46,799 nt of DNA. It comes from Ruminococcus sp. GTDB taxonomy: Bacteria; Bacillota; Clostridia; Oscillospirales; Ruminococcaceae. How positions within the stretch are numbered: position 1 is the first letter of the stretch; every line of letters begins with the position of its first letter. The notes beneath the pieces are model-generated. The model saw only the letters and a list, made by a program, of their open reading frames with translations. It was not told the DNA's origin and made no database searches. Position numbers and translations under genes: made by a program. Shown here piece after piece: positions 26,245-33,858 of this stretch. Where the stretch lies: contig JAAVHK010000013.1 in NCBI GenBank assembly GCA_014799765.1, forward strand, positions 16,655 through 63,453. Direction: 5' to 3'.

Positions 26245-26738
26245 TATTTTATAATACCCTCTGCGATTGAATTAATCAGACCTCCGTTTTCAATGATTTT
26301 CTGCACGAACTCCGGAAATGGTGCTATCTTGTACTCCTTACCGGTTGTGAGATTACGGATAATACCGTTATCCATATCGGCTTCTAACTTGTCACCTTCG
26401 CTGATACCGTCGACTGCTTCCGGACACTCAACAATTGCAAGTCCGATATTTATTGAATTTCTGTAGAAAATTCTTGCGAAACTCTTGGCAATAACAAGTG
26501 ATATACCACTTGCCTTTATCGCAATAGGTGCGTGTTCTCTTGACGAACCACAGCCAAAGTTGAATCCGGCTGTTATAATATCGCCCTGCTGTACTCTTGT
26601 AACAAAAGTCTTGTCAAGGTCTTCCATACAGTGACTTGCAAGTTCTGCGTGGTCACTTGTATTCAGATAACGTGCCGGAATTATTACGTCCGTATCGACG
26701 TTATCGCCGTATTTTATAACTTTTCCCTCATACTTCAT
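26244..26738 (-). CDS. leuD: 3-isopropylmalate dehydratase small subunit LeuD
   Basis: The swivel-domain subunit of isopropylmalate isomerase. The 164-aa protein has G-x-N-V-D-T-D-V-I-I-P-A-R-Y near the start and FNFGCGSSREHAPIA in the middle, the short LeuD form typical of Clostridia and archaea. It overlaps the leuC end by 11 bases, with GGAGG inside leuC, and pairs with it as a heterodimer. Confidence 0.96.
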   Translation of the reverse strand: MKYEGKVIKYGDNVDTDVIIPARYLNTSDHAELASHCMEDLDKTFVTRVQQGDIITAGFNFGCGSSREHAPIAIKASGISLVIAKSFARIFYRNSINIGLAIVECPEAVDGISEGDKLEADMDNGIIRNLTTGKEYKIAPFPEFVQKIIENGGLINSIAEGIIK

Positions 26739-28002
26739 AGTTCATAACCTCCCACGGACTTGAAATTTTTCCTGTAATAGCACTCGCTGCCGCAACCGCC
26801 GGACTTGCAAGGTAAACTTCCGATTCAACGTGTCCCATACGTCCTACAAAGTTTCTGTTTGTCGTTGCGACTGCTCTTTCACCTTTCGTGAGTATTCCCA
26901 TATGTCCGCCGAGACATGGACCACAGGTTGGCGTTGAAACTATAGCACCGCTTTCAATGAATATCTTTAAAAGACCCTGCTCCATAGCGTCAAGATAAAT
27001 CTGTTGCGTTGCCGGTATAACTATTACACGTACACCGTCGGCACATTTTTTACCTTTCATGATTTCTGCGGATTCCTGTAAATCTTCAAGTCTGCCGTTG
27101 GTACAAGAACCTATTACAACCTGATTTATTGCTATATCCCCGATTTCGTCGAATGTCTTAGCATTTTCCGGTAAGTGCGGGAAAGATACAGTAGGTTCGA
27201 TTTCAGAAAGATTTATATCTATTACTTCGTCGTATACCGCATCTTCGTCAGCCTTATAAACCGTCGGTTCTTTAGCACCGTGTGCCTTTACGTATTCAAG
27301 TGTTATGTCGTCTACTTCAAAAATACCGTTCTTTGCTCCTGCCTCGATAGCCATATTAGCTATACAGAGACGGTCTGCCATTGACAGCGAAGAAAGTCCC
27401 TCGCCTGTGAACTCCATTGAACGATATAAAGCACCGTCGACACCTATTTTTCCGATAATATGAAGTATAACGTCCTTACCGGATACGTACTTACGGAGCT
27501 TGCCTGTGAGATTGAACTTTATAGCCGACGGAACTTTAAACCATGCCTTACCGATAGCCATACCGCAAGCCATATCGGTAGAACCTACTCCCGTAGAAAA
27601 TGCACCTAATGCACCGTATGTACACGTATGCGAATCCGCACCGATTACAACATTTCCGGATGTAACAAGTCCCTGCTCCGGCAAGAGTGCGTGTTCGATA
27701 CCCATTTTTCCGACGTCATAGAAGTGTACAACCTCTTTTTCACCACAGAAATCTCTGCACATTTTGCACTGTTCAGCGGCTTTTATGTCCTTGTTTGGTG
27801 CGAAGTGGTCCATAACCATTGTTACCTTTTCCTTGTCAAAAACTCCGTCCTTGTTGAGTTTTGAAAATTCCTTGATTGCAACCGGTGATGTTATGTCATT
27901 TCCGAGTACCAAGTCCAGATTTACAAGTATAAGCTGTCCTGCCTGAACCGCTTCAAGTCCTGCATGCGATGCAAGAATTTTCTGTGTCATTGTCATACCC
28001 AT
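26728..28002 (-). CDS. leuC: 3-isopropylmalate dehydratase large subunit LeuC
   Basis: The [4Fe-4S] subunit that, with LeuD, isomerises 2- to 3-isopropylmalate in leucine synthesis. The 424-aa protein has GADSHTCTYGALGAFSTG, VVIGSCTNGR and TPTCGPCLGGH, supplying the three cluster cysteines. The length is that of the short clostridial/archaeal type. GAAAGGAA lies before the ATG. A VOC gene precedes it rather than leuA, which is not in the window. Confidence 0.96.
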   Translation of the reverse strand: MGMTMTQKILASHAGLEAVQAGQLILVNLDLVLGNDITSPVAIKEFSKLNKDGVFDKEKVTMVMDHFAPNKDIKAAEQCKMCRDFCGEKEVVHFYDVGKMGIEHALLPEQGLVTSGNVVIGADSHTCTYGALGAFSTGVGSTDMACGMAIGKAWFKVPSAIKFNLTGKLRKYVSGKDVILHIIGKIGVDGALYRSMEFTGEGLSSLSMADRLCIANMAIEAGAKNGIFEVDDITLEYVKAHGAKEPTVYKADEDAVYDEVIDINLSEIEPTVSFPHLPENAKTFDEIGDIAINQVVIGSCTNGRLEDLQESAEIMKGKKCADGVRVIVIPATQQIYLDAMEQGLLKIFIESGAIVSTPTCGPCLGGHMGILTKGERAVATTNRNFVGRMGHVESEVYLASPAVAAASAITGKISSPWEVMNYEV

Positions 28003-28037
28003 TTTTTAAATCATTCCTTTCAGATTTTTTTATAATA

Positions 28038-28054
28038 AACTTCCTTAAGAAGTT
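28038..28054 (-). other. Short hairpin between VOC gene and leuC
   Basis: AACTTC (28038-28043) pairs with GAAGTT (28049-28054). On the minus strand it is followed by TTATTAT. It may be a weak terminator or attenuator before leuC; the evidence is thin. Confidence 0.3.
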
Positions 28055-28062
28055 ATTTGTTT

Positions 28063-28413
28063 TTATGTTACTGGTGCAGTAAGTTCAATGTGATTGCCTT
28101 CAGAATCAATAATTTCAACTACCCAGTTTCTGCCGATTCTGGTCAGCGGAAAACATAATTTCATATTACTGATTTTTTTATTGAGAATTTCCACACTCTC
28201 CACACTTATACTCGGCAGACAGTTACTTCCGAATTTATGTTCTTCACCTGTTTTTTCGTATGCAAACAATCCGAACCGAAAGCCATTTACATCAAAAACA
28301 CTGTATATATCGTCTTTTTCCGTGACCTGTCTTTCAAAAAAATTTTCATAAAATTCAATAGCCCTGTCCATATCCCTGACGCATATATATAATGACCTGA
28401 TATTGAAATTCAT
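28063..28413 (-). CDS. VOC (glyoxalase/bleomycin resistance) family protein
   Basis: The 116-residue protein has the single-module VOC pattern: I-R-S-L-Y-I-C-V-R-D-M-D-R-A-I-E-F-Y-E at the start, F-D-V-N-G-F-R-F-G-L-F, and the closing D-S-E-G-N-H-I-E-L. Members are metal-dependent lyases, isomerases or drug-binding proteins. One module implies a homodimer. Its start overlaps the end of the upstream gene by 4 bases (ATGA). Substrate unknown. Confidence 0.88.
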   Translation of the reverse strand: MNFNIRSLYICVRDMDRAIEFYENFFERQVTEKDDIYSVFDVNGFRFGLFAYEKTGEEHKFGSNCLPSISVESVEILNKKISNMKLCFPLTRIGRNWVVEIIDSEGNHIELTAPVT

Positions 28414-28955
28414 TTTATTTCGGAAAGTATTTTCCTTGTATAATAATAAAGGCTGTAAAACAAATCTTTTGGAAAAAGACTGACTATAAACTCGTCAACA
28501 TCAAAATCATCTTCGTCATCGTCGTCATATTCGGGGTCGAGGTCGAACCCCTCCGGAAGCAGATATTTATCATTCAGAATATCCGACATATTTTCCAGTG
28601 GGTCAGCGTGTTCCATAGCATTTTCTGTCTCATCGCATACTTGCAGATAATATCTGAACTCGTCTGACAGTTTATCCGCAAGCCACTTGGCAACCGGATT
28701 ATCCATCTGCTTTGCCTTTTCATAGATTCTTACAAGAAAAACAATCACAAACGGTGCAGGTGTATAAAGTGTTGATTGATGTTCAAAGTCTGAAATACTA
28801 TACCACGCCGTTTTTACTTCGTCAAGGTCTTTCATCTCATCAAGAATCCTGAGATATTCCGGATAGTTTTCAGCCGTTTCATAAGCTGTAATCATTCTGT
28901 GCCACGGAATGTCACTGATATTCAGGTTATCTATATATCTTCTTTCACTGCCCAT
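28410..28955 (-). CDS. Unknown acidic protein, tandem paralogue B
   Basis: The 181-residue protein is clearly related to the product of the gene before it. Shared: D-I-P-W-(H/N)-R-M-I-T-A-Y-x-T-A-E, E-H-Q-x-x-L-Y-x-P-x-P-F-V, W-L-A, H-(A/G)-D-P, and D-K-Y-L-L-P. An Asp/Glu run (about residues 143-153) is specific to this copy. No membrane span or signal peptide. GGGAGG precedes the ATG, which lies inside the end of the upstream copy (25-base overlap). I do not recognise the family. Tandem duplication in an acquired-looking block suggests immunity or a stress role, unproven. Confidence 0.65.
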   Translation of the reverse strand: MGSERRYIDNLNISDIPWHRMITAYETAENYPEYLRILDEMKDLDEVKTAWYSISDFEHQSTLYTPAPFVIVFLVRIYEKAKQMDNPVAKWLADKLSDEFRYYLQVCDETENAMEHADPLENMSDILNDKYLLPEGFDLDPEYDDDDEDDFDVDEFIVSLFPKDLFYSLYYYTRKILSEIK

Positions 28956-29449
28956 GAATTAAACCTCCCGTCAATAATTCTTTTAGTATAGTAAACTATG
29001 CTGTGTTCATAATCTGCCTCAAAACATAATTCATAATAATAGTTTGGTAGCAAATATTTATCTTCAAGCATTTCTGCAAAATCAAGTATTGGGTCTCCGT
29101 GGGGAAATTCGTATACCTTATAATCACAGGCGTCAAGAATCCATTCAAAAGTATGCTGAATTTCTTTCGCAAGCCATTCAGACTCCGGAGTATGAATATT
29201 TTCTGTTTTTTTCAGCAGTCTTTTAAAGAAAATCATTACAAACGGCAAAGGTTGATAAAGTGAATCCTGATGTTCAACTTCCGACAGAATATTATCTAAA
29301 GCATCATTCATATCGTCAACACTCTGCATTTTTTCCAGAACAGCGAAAAATTCCGGAAACTTTTCCGCTGTACCGTATGCTGTAATCATTCTGTTCCACG
29401 GAATATCTTTAATTTCAAGACTTTTAATATAATCTTTAATGTTATCCAT
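28931..29449 (-). CDS. Unknown acidic protein, tandem paralogue A
   Basis: A 172-residue protein sharing the D-I-P-W-N-R-M-I-T-A-Y start and the D-K-Y-L-L-P core with the product of 28410-28955. It lacks the Asp/Glu run. AGGAGATAT precedes the ATG. Cytosolic by appearance. The pair sits between ilvD and leuC, an odd place for unknown proteins. The family is not recognised. Confidence 0.65.
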   Translation of the reverse strand: MDNIKDYIKSLEIKDIPWNRMITAYGTAEKFPEFFAVLEKMQSVDDMNDALDNILSEVEHQDSLYQPLPFVMIFFKRLLKKTENIHTPESEWLAKEIQHTFEWILDACDYKVYEFPHGDPILDFAEMLEDKYLLPNYYYELCFEADYEHSIVYYTKRIIDGRFNSWAVKEDI

Positions 29450-29471
29450 AATATAAATATCTCCTTATGAT

Positions 29472-29891
29472 TTATAAAGCATAACTGTCAATACCATTAA
29501 AAATAAAACTTTCTGTTCTGCTGTCGTAATATAAATGAACTTCCAGACCTAAATAATCATCTTTATATCCTAAATCAGTGCCGATAAAAGCAGTATTAAC
29601 TGAAAGATAATCTGTATCATCAAAATCAATTTCACTTATATACCACTCACCAGTAAGAAAACTCTTCCGTGGGAACATATCTTCATAATCATTACATAAA
29701 TTTTCATTATTTATATATGTTGTGATTTCGTTTTCAACAGTTTTCATAATCAGTTTATAGTGTTCATAAAAAAGATTTTTAAGTTCTGTATTACTAAAAA
29801 TACATCTTGGTTTAAGTTTATTCTGATATGATACATAATCATTATTTTCATTAGGAACATCAAAAAACAGTTGATTTAATTTAAAAGTCAT
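29472..29891 (-). CDS. Unknown protein, AT-rich gene
   Basis: A 139-residue protein rich in Asn, Tyr, Asp and Phe, with no signal peptide or membrane span. The C-terminal third (F-I-G-T-D-L-G-Y, then Y-Y-D-S-R-T-E-S-F-I-F-N-G) looks beta-rich. The gene is visibly more AT-rich than ilvD and leuC, with many AAT, TTA and AAA codons, suggesting horizontal arrival. It starts 6 bases after the ilvD stop. No family is recognised; the composition resembles SMI1/immunity-type proteins but no diagnostic motif is seen. Confidence 0.6.
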   Translation of the reverse strand: MTFKLNQLFFDVPNENNDYVSYQNKLKPRCIFSNTELKNLFYEHYKLIMKTVENEITTYINNENLCNDYEDMFPRKSFLTGEWYISEIDFDDTDYLSVNTAFIGTDLGYKDDYLGLEVHLYYDSRTESFIFNGIDSYAL

Positions 29892-29897
29892 AAATAA

Positions 29898-31562
29898 TTA
29901 CTTTCTGTTTATTATAGCTCCCTTATCCGCACTTGATACCATAGATGCGTAGCGTTTAAGATAACCTGTAATATTTTCCTTTTTCTTGATAGGCATAGTC
30001 TTTTTACGTTCAGCGAGTTCTTCGTCGGAAACTTCAAGATTTATACTGTAGTTCGGAATATCTATTGAAATTATATCGCCATCCTTTACGTATGCGATTG
30101 TACCACCGTTTACAGCTTCCGGCGAAACGTGTCCGATTGCCGCACCACGTGTTGCACCGCTGAAACGTCCGTCCGTGATAAGTGCTACCGTAGAACCGAG
30201 ACCTGCTCCCTGTATTGCAGAAGTAGGCGATAACATTTCACGCATACCAGGACCACCGGCAGGACCTTCGTAACGGATTACTACAACATCTCCGGATTTT
30301 ATACCGCCCTCATAGATTACCTTTATAGCTTCTTCTTCGCTGTCGAATACACGGGCAGGTCCGCTGTGTACAAGCATTTCCGGAGCGACTGCACTTCTTT
30401 TTACTACACATCTGTCAGGGGCGAGATTTCCACGGAGTACGGCTATACCACCTGTTTCGCTGTACGGGTTTTCAATCGGACGGATTGTTTCAGGGTCTTT
30501 GTTGATACAGCTTGAAATATTTTCGCCTACTGTCTTTCCGGTAACTGTTATGCAGTCGAGATTGATTAAATCTTTTTTGGAAAGTTCGTTCAGTACAGCA
30601 TAAACGCCACCGGCTTCGTTGAGGTCTTCCATATAGGTATGTCCAGCCGGTGCAAGATGACATAAATTAGGTGTTTTCGCACTGATTTCATTTGCAATAT
30701 CAAGATTTATGTCAATTCCGCATTCGTTGGCGATTGCCGGTAAATGTAACATACTGTTTGTGGAACAGCCTAAAGCCATATCCGCTGTGAGAGCGTTAAT
30801 AAATGCCTTTTCCGTCATGATGTCAAGGGGTCTGATGTTCTTTCTGTAGAGTTCCATAACCTGCATACCTGCCATTTTGGCGAGTTTTATTCTCTCCGAA
30901 TATACTGCCGGTATAGTACCATTTCCCTTTAATCCCATGCCGAGAACTTCTGTCAGACAGTTCATGGAGTTTGCGGTGTACATACCGGAACATGAACCAC
31001 ACGTCGGACAGGCATTATTTTCGTACTCCTCGACGTCTTCGAGAGTCATTTTTCCGGCGGTATACGCTCCTACCGCCTCGAACATACTTGAAAGACTGGT
31101 TTTCTTACCCTTTACGTGTCCTGCCAGCATAGGACCTCCGCTGACAAATATAGTCGGGACGTTTATTCTTGCGGCTGCCATGAGAAGTCCTGGTACATTC
31201 TTGTCACAGTTAGGAATCATTACAAGAGCGTCAAAATGATGTGCCAGTGCCATACATTCCGTAGAATCGGCGATAAGGTCACGTGTAACAAGTGAGTATT
31301 TCATACCGGTATGTCCCATTGCTATACCGTCGCATACTGCTATTGCCGGAAATACTACCGGTGTACCGCCGTTCATTGCTACACCTAATTTTACAGCTTC
31401 AACTATCTTGTCAATGTTCATGTGTCCGGGGACTATCTCATTATAAGAAGATACTATACCTACAAGCGGACGTTTCATTTCTTCCTTAGTCATTCCGAGG
31501 GCATTGAAAAGTGAACGCTGTGACGACTTTTCAACCCCTGAACAGAAAAAATTTTCACTCAT
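29898..31562 (-). CDS. ilvD: Dihydroxy-acid dehydratase IlvD
   Basis: IlvD dehydrates 2,3-dihydroxy acids to the 2-keto acids of valine and isoleucine, using an Fe-S cluster. The 554-aa protein shows the family motifs CDKNVPGLLMAAAR, N-A-C-P-T-C-G-S-C-S-G-M-Y-T-A-N, and DGRFSGATRG near the end. Length is standard. It lies 45 bases after the flavoprotein gene and 6 bases before an AT-rich unknown gene. Confidence 0.97.
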   Translation of the reverse strand: MSENFFCSGVEKSSQRSLFNALGMTKEEMKRPLVGIVSSYNEIVPGHMNIDKIVEAVKLGVAMNGGTPVVFPAIAVCDGIAMGHTGMKYSLVTRDLIADSTECMALAHHFDALVMIPNCDKNVPGLLMAAARINVPTIFVSGGPMLAGHVKGKKTSLSSMFEAVGAYTAGKMTLEDVEEYENNACPTCGSCSGMYTANSMNCLTEVLGMGLKGNGTIPAVYSERIKLAKMAGMQVMELYRKNIRPLDIMTEKAFINALTADMALGCSTNSMLHLPAIANECGIDINLDIANEISAKTPNLCHLAPAGHTYMEDLNEAGGVYAVLNELSKKDLINLDCITVTGKTVGENISSCINKDPETIRPIENPYSETGGIAVLRGNLAPDRCVVKRSAVAPEMLVHSGPARVFDSEEEAIKVIYEGGIKSGDVVVIRYEGPAGGPGMREMLSPTSAIQGAGLGSTVALITDGRFSGATRGAAIGHVSPEAVNGGTIAYVKDGDIISIDIPNYSINLEVSDEELAERKKTMPIKKKENITGYLKRYASMVSSADKGAIINRK

Positions 31563-31606
31563 AATTTTTTTACCTCACTTTTAAATCAGTATCTAATATT
31601 AATTTT

Positions 31607-32143
31607 TTACTTGATTGAAAATCCTAAATTATACGCTTCCGATAACGAACTATCAGAAACTTCTCCTTTTTCCTTAGCACCTCTTACAAGTATCATACCG
31701 ACATCTTCCAAATTAAAAAAATTCAGAATAAGCTGATATTGTATCTTTATTGAATCAAATAATTCCGGTAAAACTGACGCTCCTACTAATATCAATGCAA
31801 GTTTTTTTATTCTGAATCTGTTTCGCATAGGTGTATGTAATCTGTCAATTATTGTTTTCAGTTCTGCACTTATACCGTAAAAATATACCGGAGAAGCTAT
31901 TACCAATATATCCGTATCAATAAGTTTATCATATATCCGGTACATATCATCACTCTGAAAACATTTGTTTCCCTCACTTTTAAAGCACGAATTACAACCA
32001 ATACAGTAATTTATATCGTAATCCGCTACGGAAATTATTTCAACATTATGATGATTTTTTGCACCGTCCGCAAATGCTGTGGCGAGTAATTCAGTATTTC
32101 CACCTTTTCGCATACTTCCAACTAAAATAGTTATTTTACTCAT
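31607..32143 (-). CDS. Flavodoxin-like NAD(P)H-dependent FMN oxidoreductase
   Basis: The 178-aa protein opens with ITILVGSMRKGGNTELLA, the FMN phosphate-binding loop of the flavodoxin/NADPH-FMN reductase fold. It has a cysteine motif C-I-G-C-N-S-C-F (about residue 48) and a nearby C-F-Q-S-D-D-M as in iron-sulfur flavoproteins, and ASPVYFYG. It may be an electron-transfer or quinone/nitro-reductase enzyme; whether it binds an Fe-S cluster cannot be read here. It sits after the ilvC terminator and before ilvD, possibly on its own transcript. Confidence 0.82.
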   Translation of the reverse strand: MSKITILVGSMRKGGNTELLATAFADGAKNHHNVEIISVADYDINYCIGCNSCFKSEGNKCFQSDDMYRIYDKLIDTDILVIASPVYFYGISAELKTIIDRLHTPMRNRFRIKKLALILVGASVLPELFDSIKIQYQLILNFFNLEDVGMILVRGAKEKGEVSDSSLSEAYNLGFSIK

Positions 32144-32170
32144 TATTAATTATATCCTGAAATAATATAT

Positions 32171-32209
32171 TTAAAAAACAGGCGACGGCACTTGTTATGA
32201 ACCGTCACC
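32171..32209 (-). terminator. Rho-independent terminator after ilvC
   Basis: On the minus strand, GGTGACGG (32209-32202) pairs with CCGTCGCC (32188-32181), one G-U, and is followed by TGTTTTTTAAAT. It would end the ilvBNC transcript and separate it from the flavoprotein-ilvD-leu genes. Confidence 0.8.
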
Positions 32210-32249
32210 CGCATAAAGTTCCGGATTGCAATATCAGCAATGCCAGTTA

Positions 32250-33287
32250 TCAGTTATTGATAAATTTATCTTCTTCGTTATTCCAGCTGTACAGCTTTCT
32301 GATTTCCTCGCCGACTTTTTCGGACGGATGTTCAGAAGCAAGTTTTCTCATTGCACGGAAATGTGCCTGTCCGCCTGCTTGTGACATATCAAGTAAGAAC
32401 TCCTTAGCAAATGAACCGTCCTGAATGTTTTTCAGTATCTGCTTCATAGTCTTCTTTGTCTCGTCAGTAATAAGCTTCGGACCTGTTATGTAATCGCCGT
32501 ATTCAGCAGTATTTGATATTGAATATCTCATACCGGCAAATCCGCTCTGATAGATAAGGTCAACGATAAGTTTCATTTCGTGGATACACTCAAAGTAAGC
32601 GTTTCTCGGGTCATAACCTGCTTCAACGAGTGTCTCAAAACCTGCCTGCATTAACGCACATACGCCACCGCAAAGTACAGCCTGTTCGCCGAAAAGGTCA
32701 GTTTCTGTTTCCGTTCTGAAAGTTGTTTCGAGTACGCCTGCTCTTGCTCCGCCGATTGCGAGACCGTATGCAAGTGCCATTTCCTTAGCCTTACCTGTAG
32801 CGTCCTGATGTACGGCAACGAGACACGGTACGCCCTTTCCTGCCTGATACTCTGAACGTACTGTGTGTCCTGGTCCTTTCGGTGCAATCATGGTAACGTC
32901 AACGTCTGCTGGCGGTACAATCTGTCCGAAGTGGATTGCGAAACCGTGTGCGAACATAAGCATATTACCTGCTTCGAGGTTCGGTGCGATGTCCTTTTTG
33001 TACATATCAGCCTGTTTTTCGTCGTTTATGAGAATCATGATAACATCTGCCTGTTTAGCAGCTTCGGAAGCTGTATAAACTTCAAAGCCCTGTTTTACAG
33101 CCTTATCCCATGACTTCGAACCCTCATAAAGTCCGATAATTACCCTGCCGTTTTCGCCGAGTGATTCCTTGGCGTTGAGGGCGTGTGCGTGTCCCTGTGA
33201 ACCGTATCCGATTACGGCAATTGTCTTACCGTAAAGAAGTGACAGGTCACAATCCTGTTCATAGAAAACTTTTGCAGTATTTTCCAT
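32250..33287 (-). CDS. ilvC: Ketol-acid reductoisomerase IlvC
   Basis: IlvC isomerises and reduces acetolactate or acetohydroxybutyrate. The 345-aa protein is the short class I form. AVIGYGSQGHAHALN (residues 24-38) is the Rossmann dinucleotide loop; P-K-G-P-G-H-T-V-R-S-E-Y and Y-I-T-G-P-K-L-I are further family segments. Mg ligands lie in the helical C-terminal domain. It follows ilvN and is closed by a terminator. Confidence 0.97.
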   Translation of the reverse strand: MENTAKVFYEQDCDLSLLYGKTIAVIGYGSQGHAHALNAKESLGENGRVIIGLYEGSKSWDKAVKQGFEVYTASEAAKQADVIMILINDEKQADMYKKDIAPNLEAGNMLMFAHGFAIHFGQIVPPADVDVTMIAPKGPGHTVRSEYQAGKGVPCLVAVHQDATGKAKEMALAYGLAIGGARAGVLETTFRTETETDLFGEQAVLCGGVCALMQAGFETLVEAGYDPRNAYFECIHEMKLIVDLIYQSGFAGMRYSISNTAEYGDYITGPKLITDETKKTMKQILKNIQDGSFAKEFLLDMSQAGGQAHFRAMRKLASEHPSEKVGEEIRKLYSWNNEEDKFINN

Positions 33288-33349
33288 TTCTGAACTACTC
33301 CTTTTTATTAAAATATATATTATAGCCTTATCGGCGTATAATCAGTTTA

Positions 33350-33847
33350 TTACGCTTTCAGACAGTTTTCGCCTCTTTCGACAGCTACTATGCCAGTACG
33401 GCACATTTCCATAATGCCGTATGGTCTTACGAGTTCTATAAAAGCGTCTATTTTTGTTACTTCGCCGGTCAGTTCTATAGTGAGTGACGACGGTGAATAA
33501 TCGACAATCTTTGAACGGAATATTTCTACTGCCGTCATGATGTCCTGCCGGTTTTCAGGACTGTTTTTAACCTTTATAAGAAGAAGTTCACGTGTGACTG
33601 TTTCCTGACTGTCAAGAACTTCAACGGCTTTTACGTCGTGAATCTTATCGAGTTGCTTTATAATCCTGTCTTTAACGTCTGAGTCACCGTGAAATGCTAT
33701 TGTTATTCTTGAAAATTCAGCCGATTCAGTTTCGCCTACCGTGAGACTGTCTATATTGAAACCACGTCTCGTGAACATTCCGGAAACTCTTGAGAGTACT
33801 CCGGCAATGTTTGAAACGATTGCTCCTATTACGTACTGTTTAGCCAT
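33350..33847 (-). CDS. ilvN: Acetolactate synthase small (regulatory) subunit IlvN
   Basis: The 165-aa protein has an N-terminal ACT domain (I-V-S-N-I-A-G-V-L-S-R-V-S-G-M-F-T-R-R-G-F-N-I-D-S-L) that binds valine for feedback control, and a C-terminal ALS_ss domain (R-E-L-L-L-I-K-V, S-L-T-I-E-L-T-G). It forms a complex with IlvB. It lies 11 bases after ilvB. Confidence 0.97.
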   Translation of the reverse strand: MAKQYVIGAIVSNIAGVLSRVSGMFTRRGFNIDSLTVGETESAEFSRITIAFHGDSDVKDRIIKQLDKIHDVKAVEVLDSQETVTRELLLIKVKNSPENRQDIMTAVEIFRSKIVDYSPSSLTIELTGEVTKIDAFIELVRPYGIMEMCRTGIVAVERGENCLKA

Positions 33848-33858
33848 TGGAAATCACC

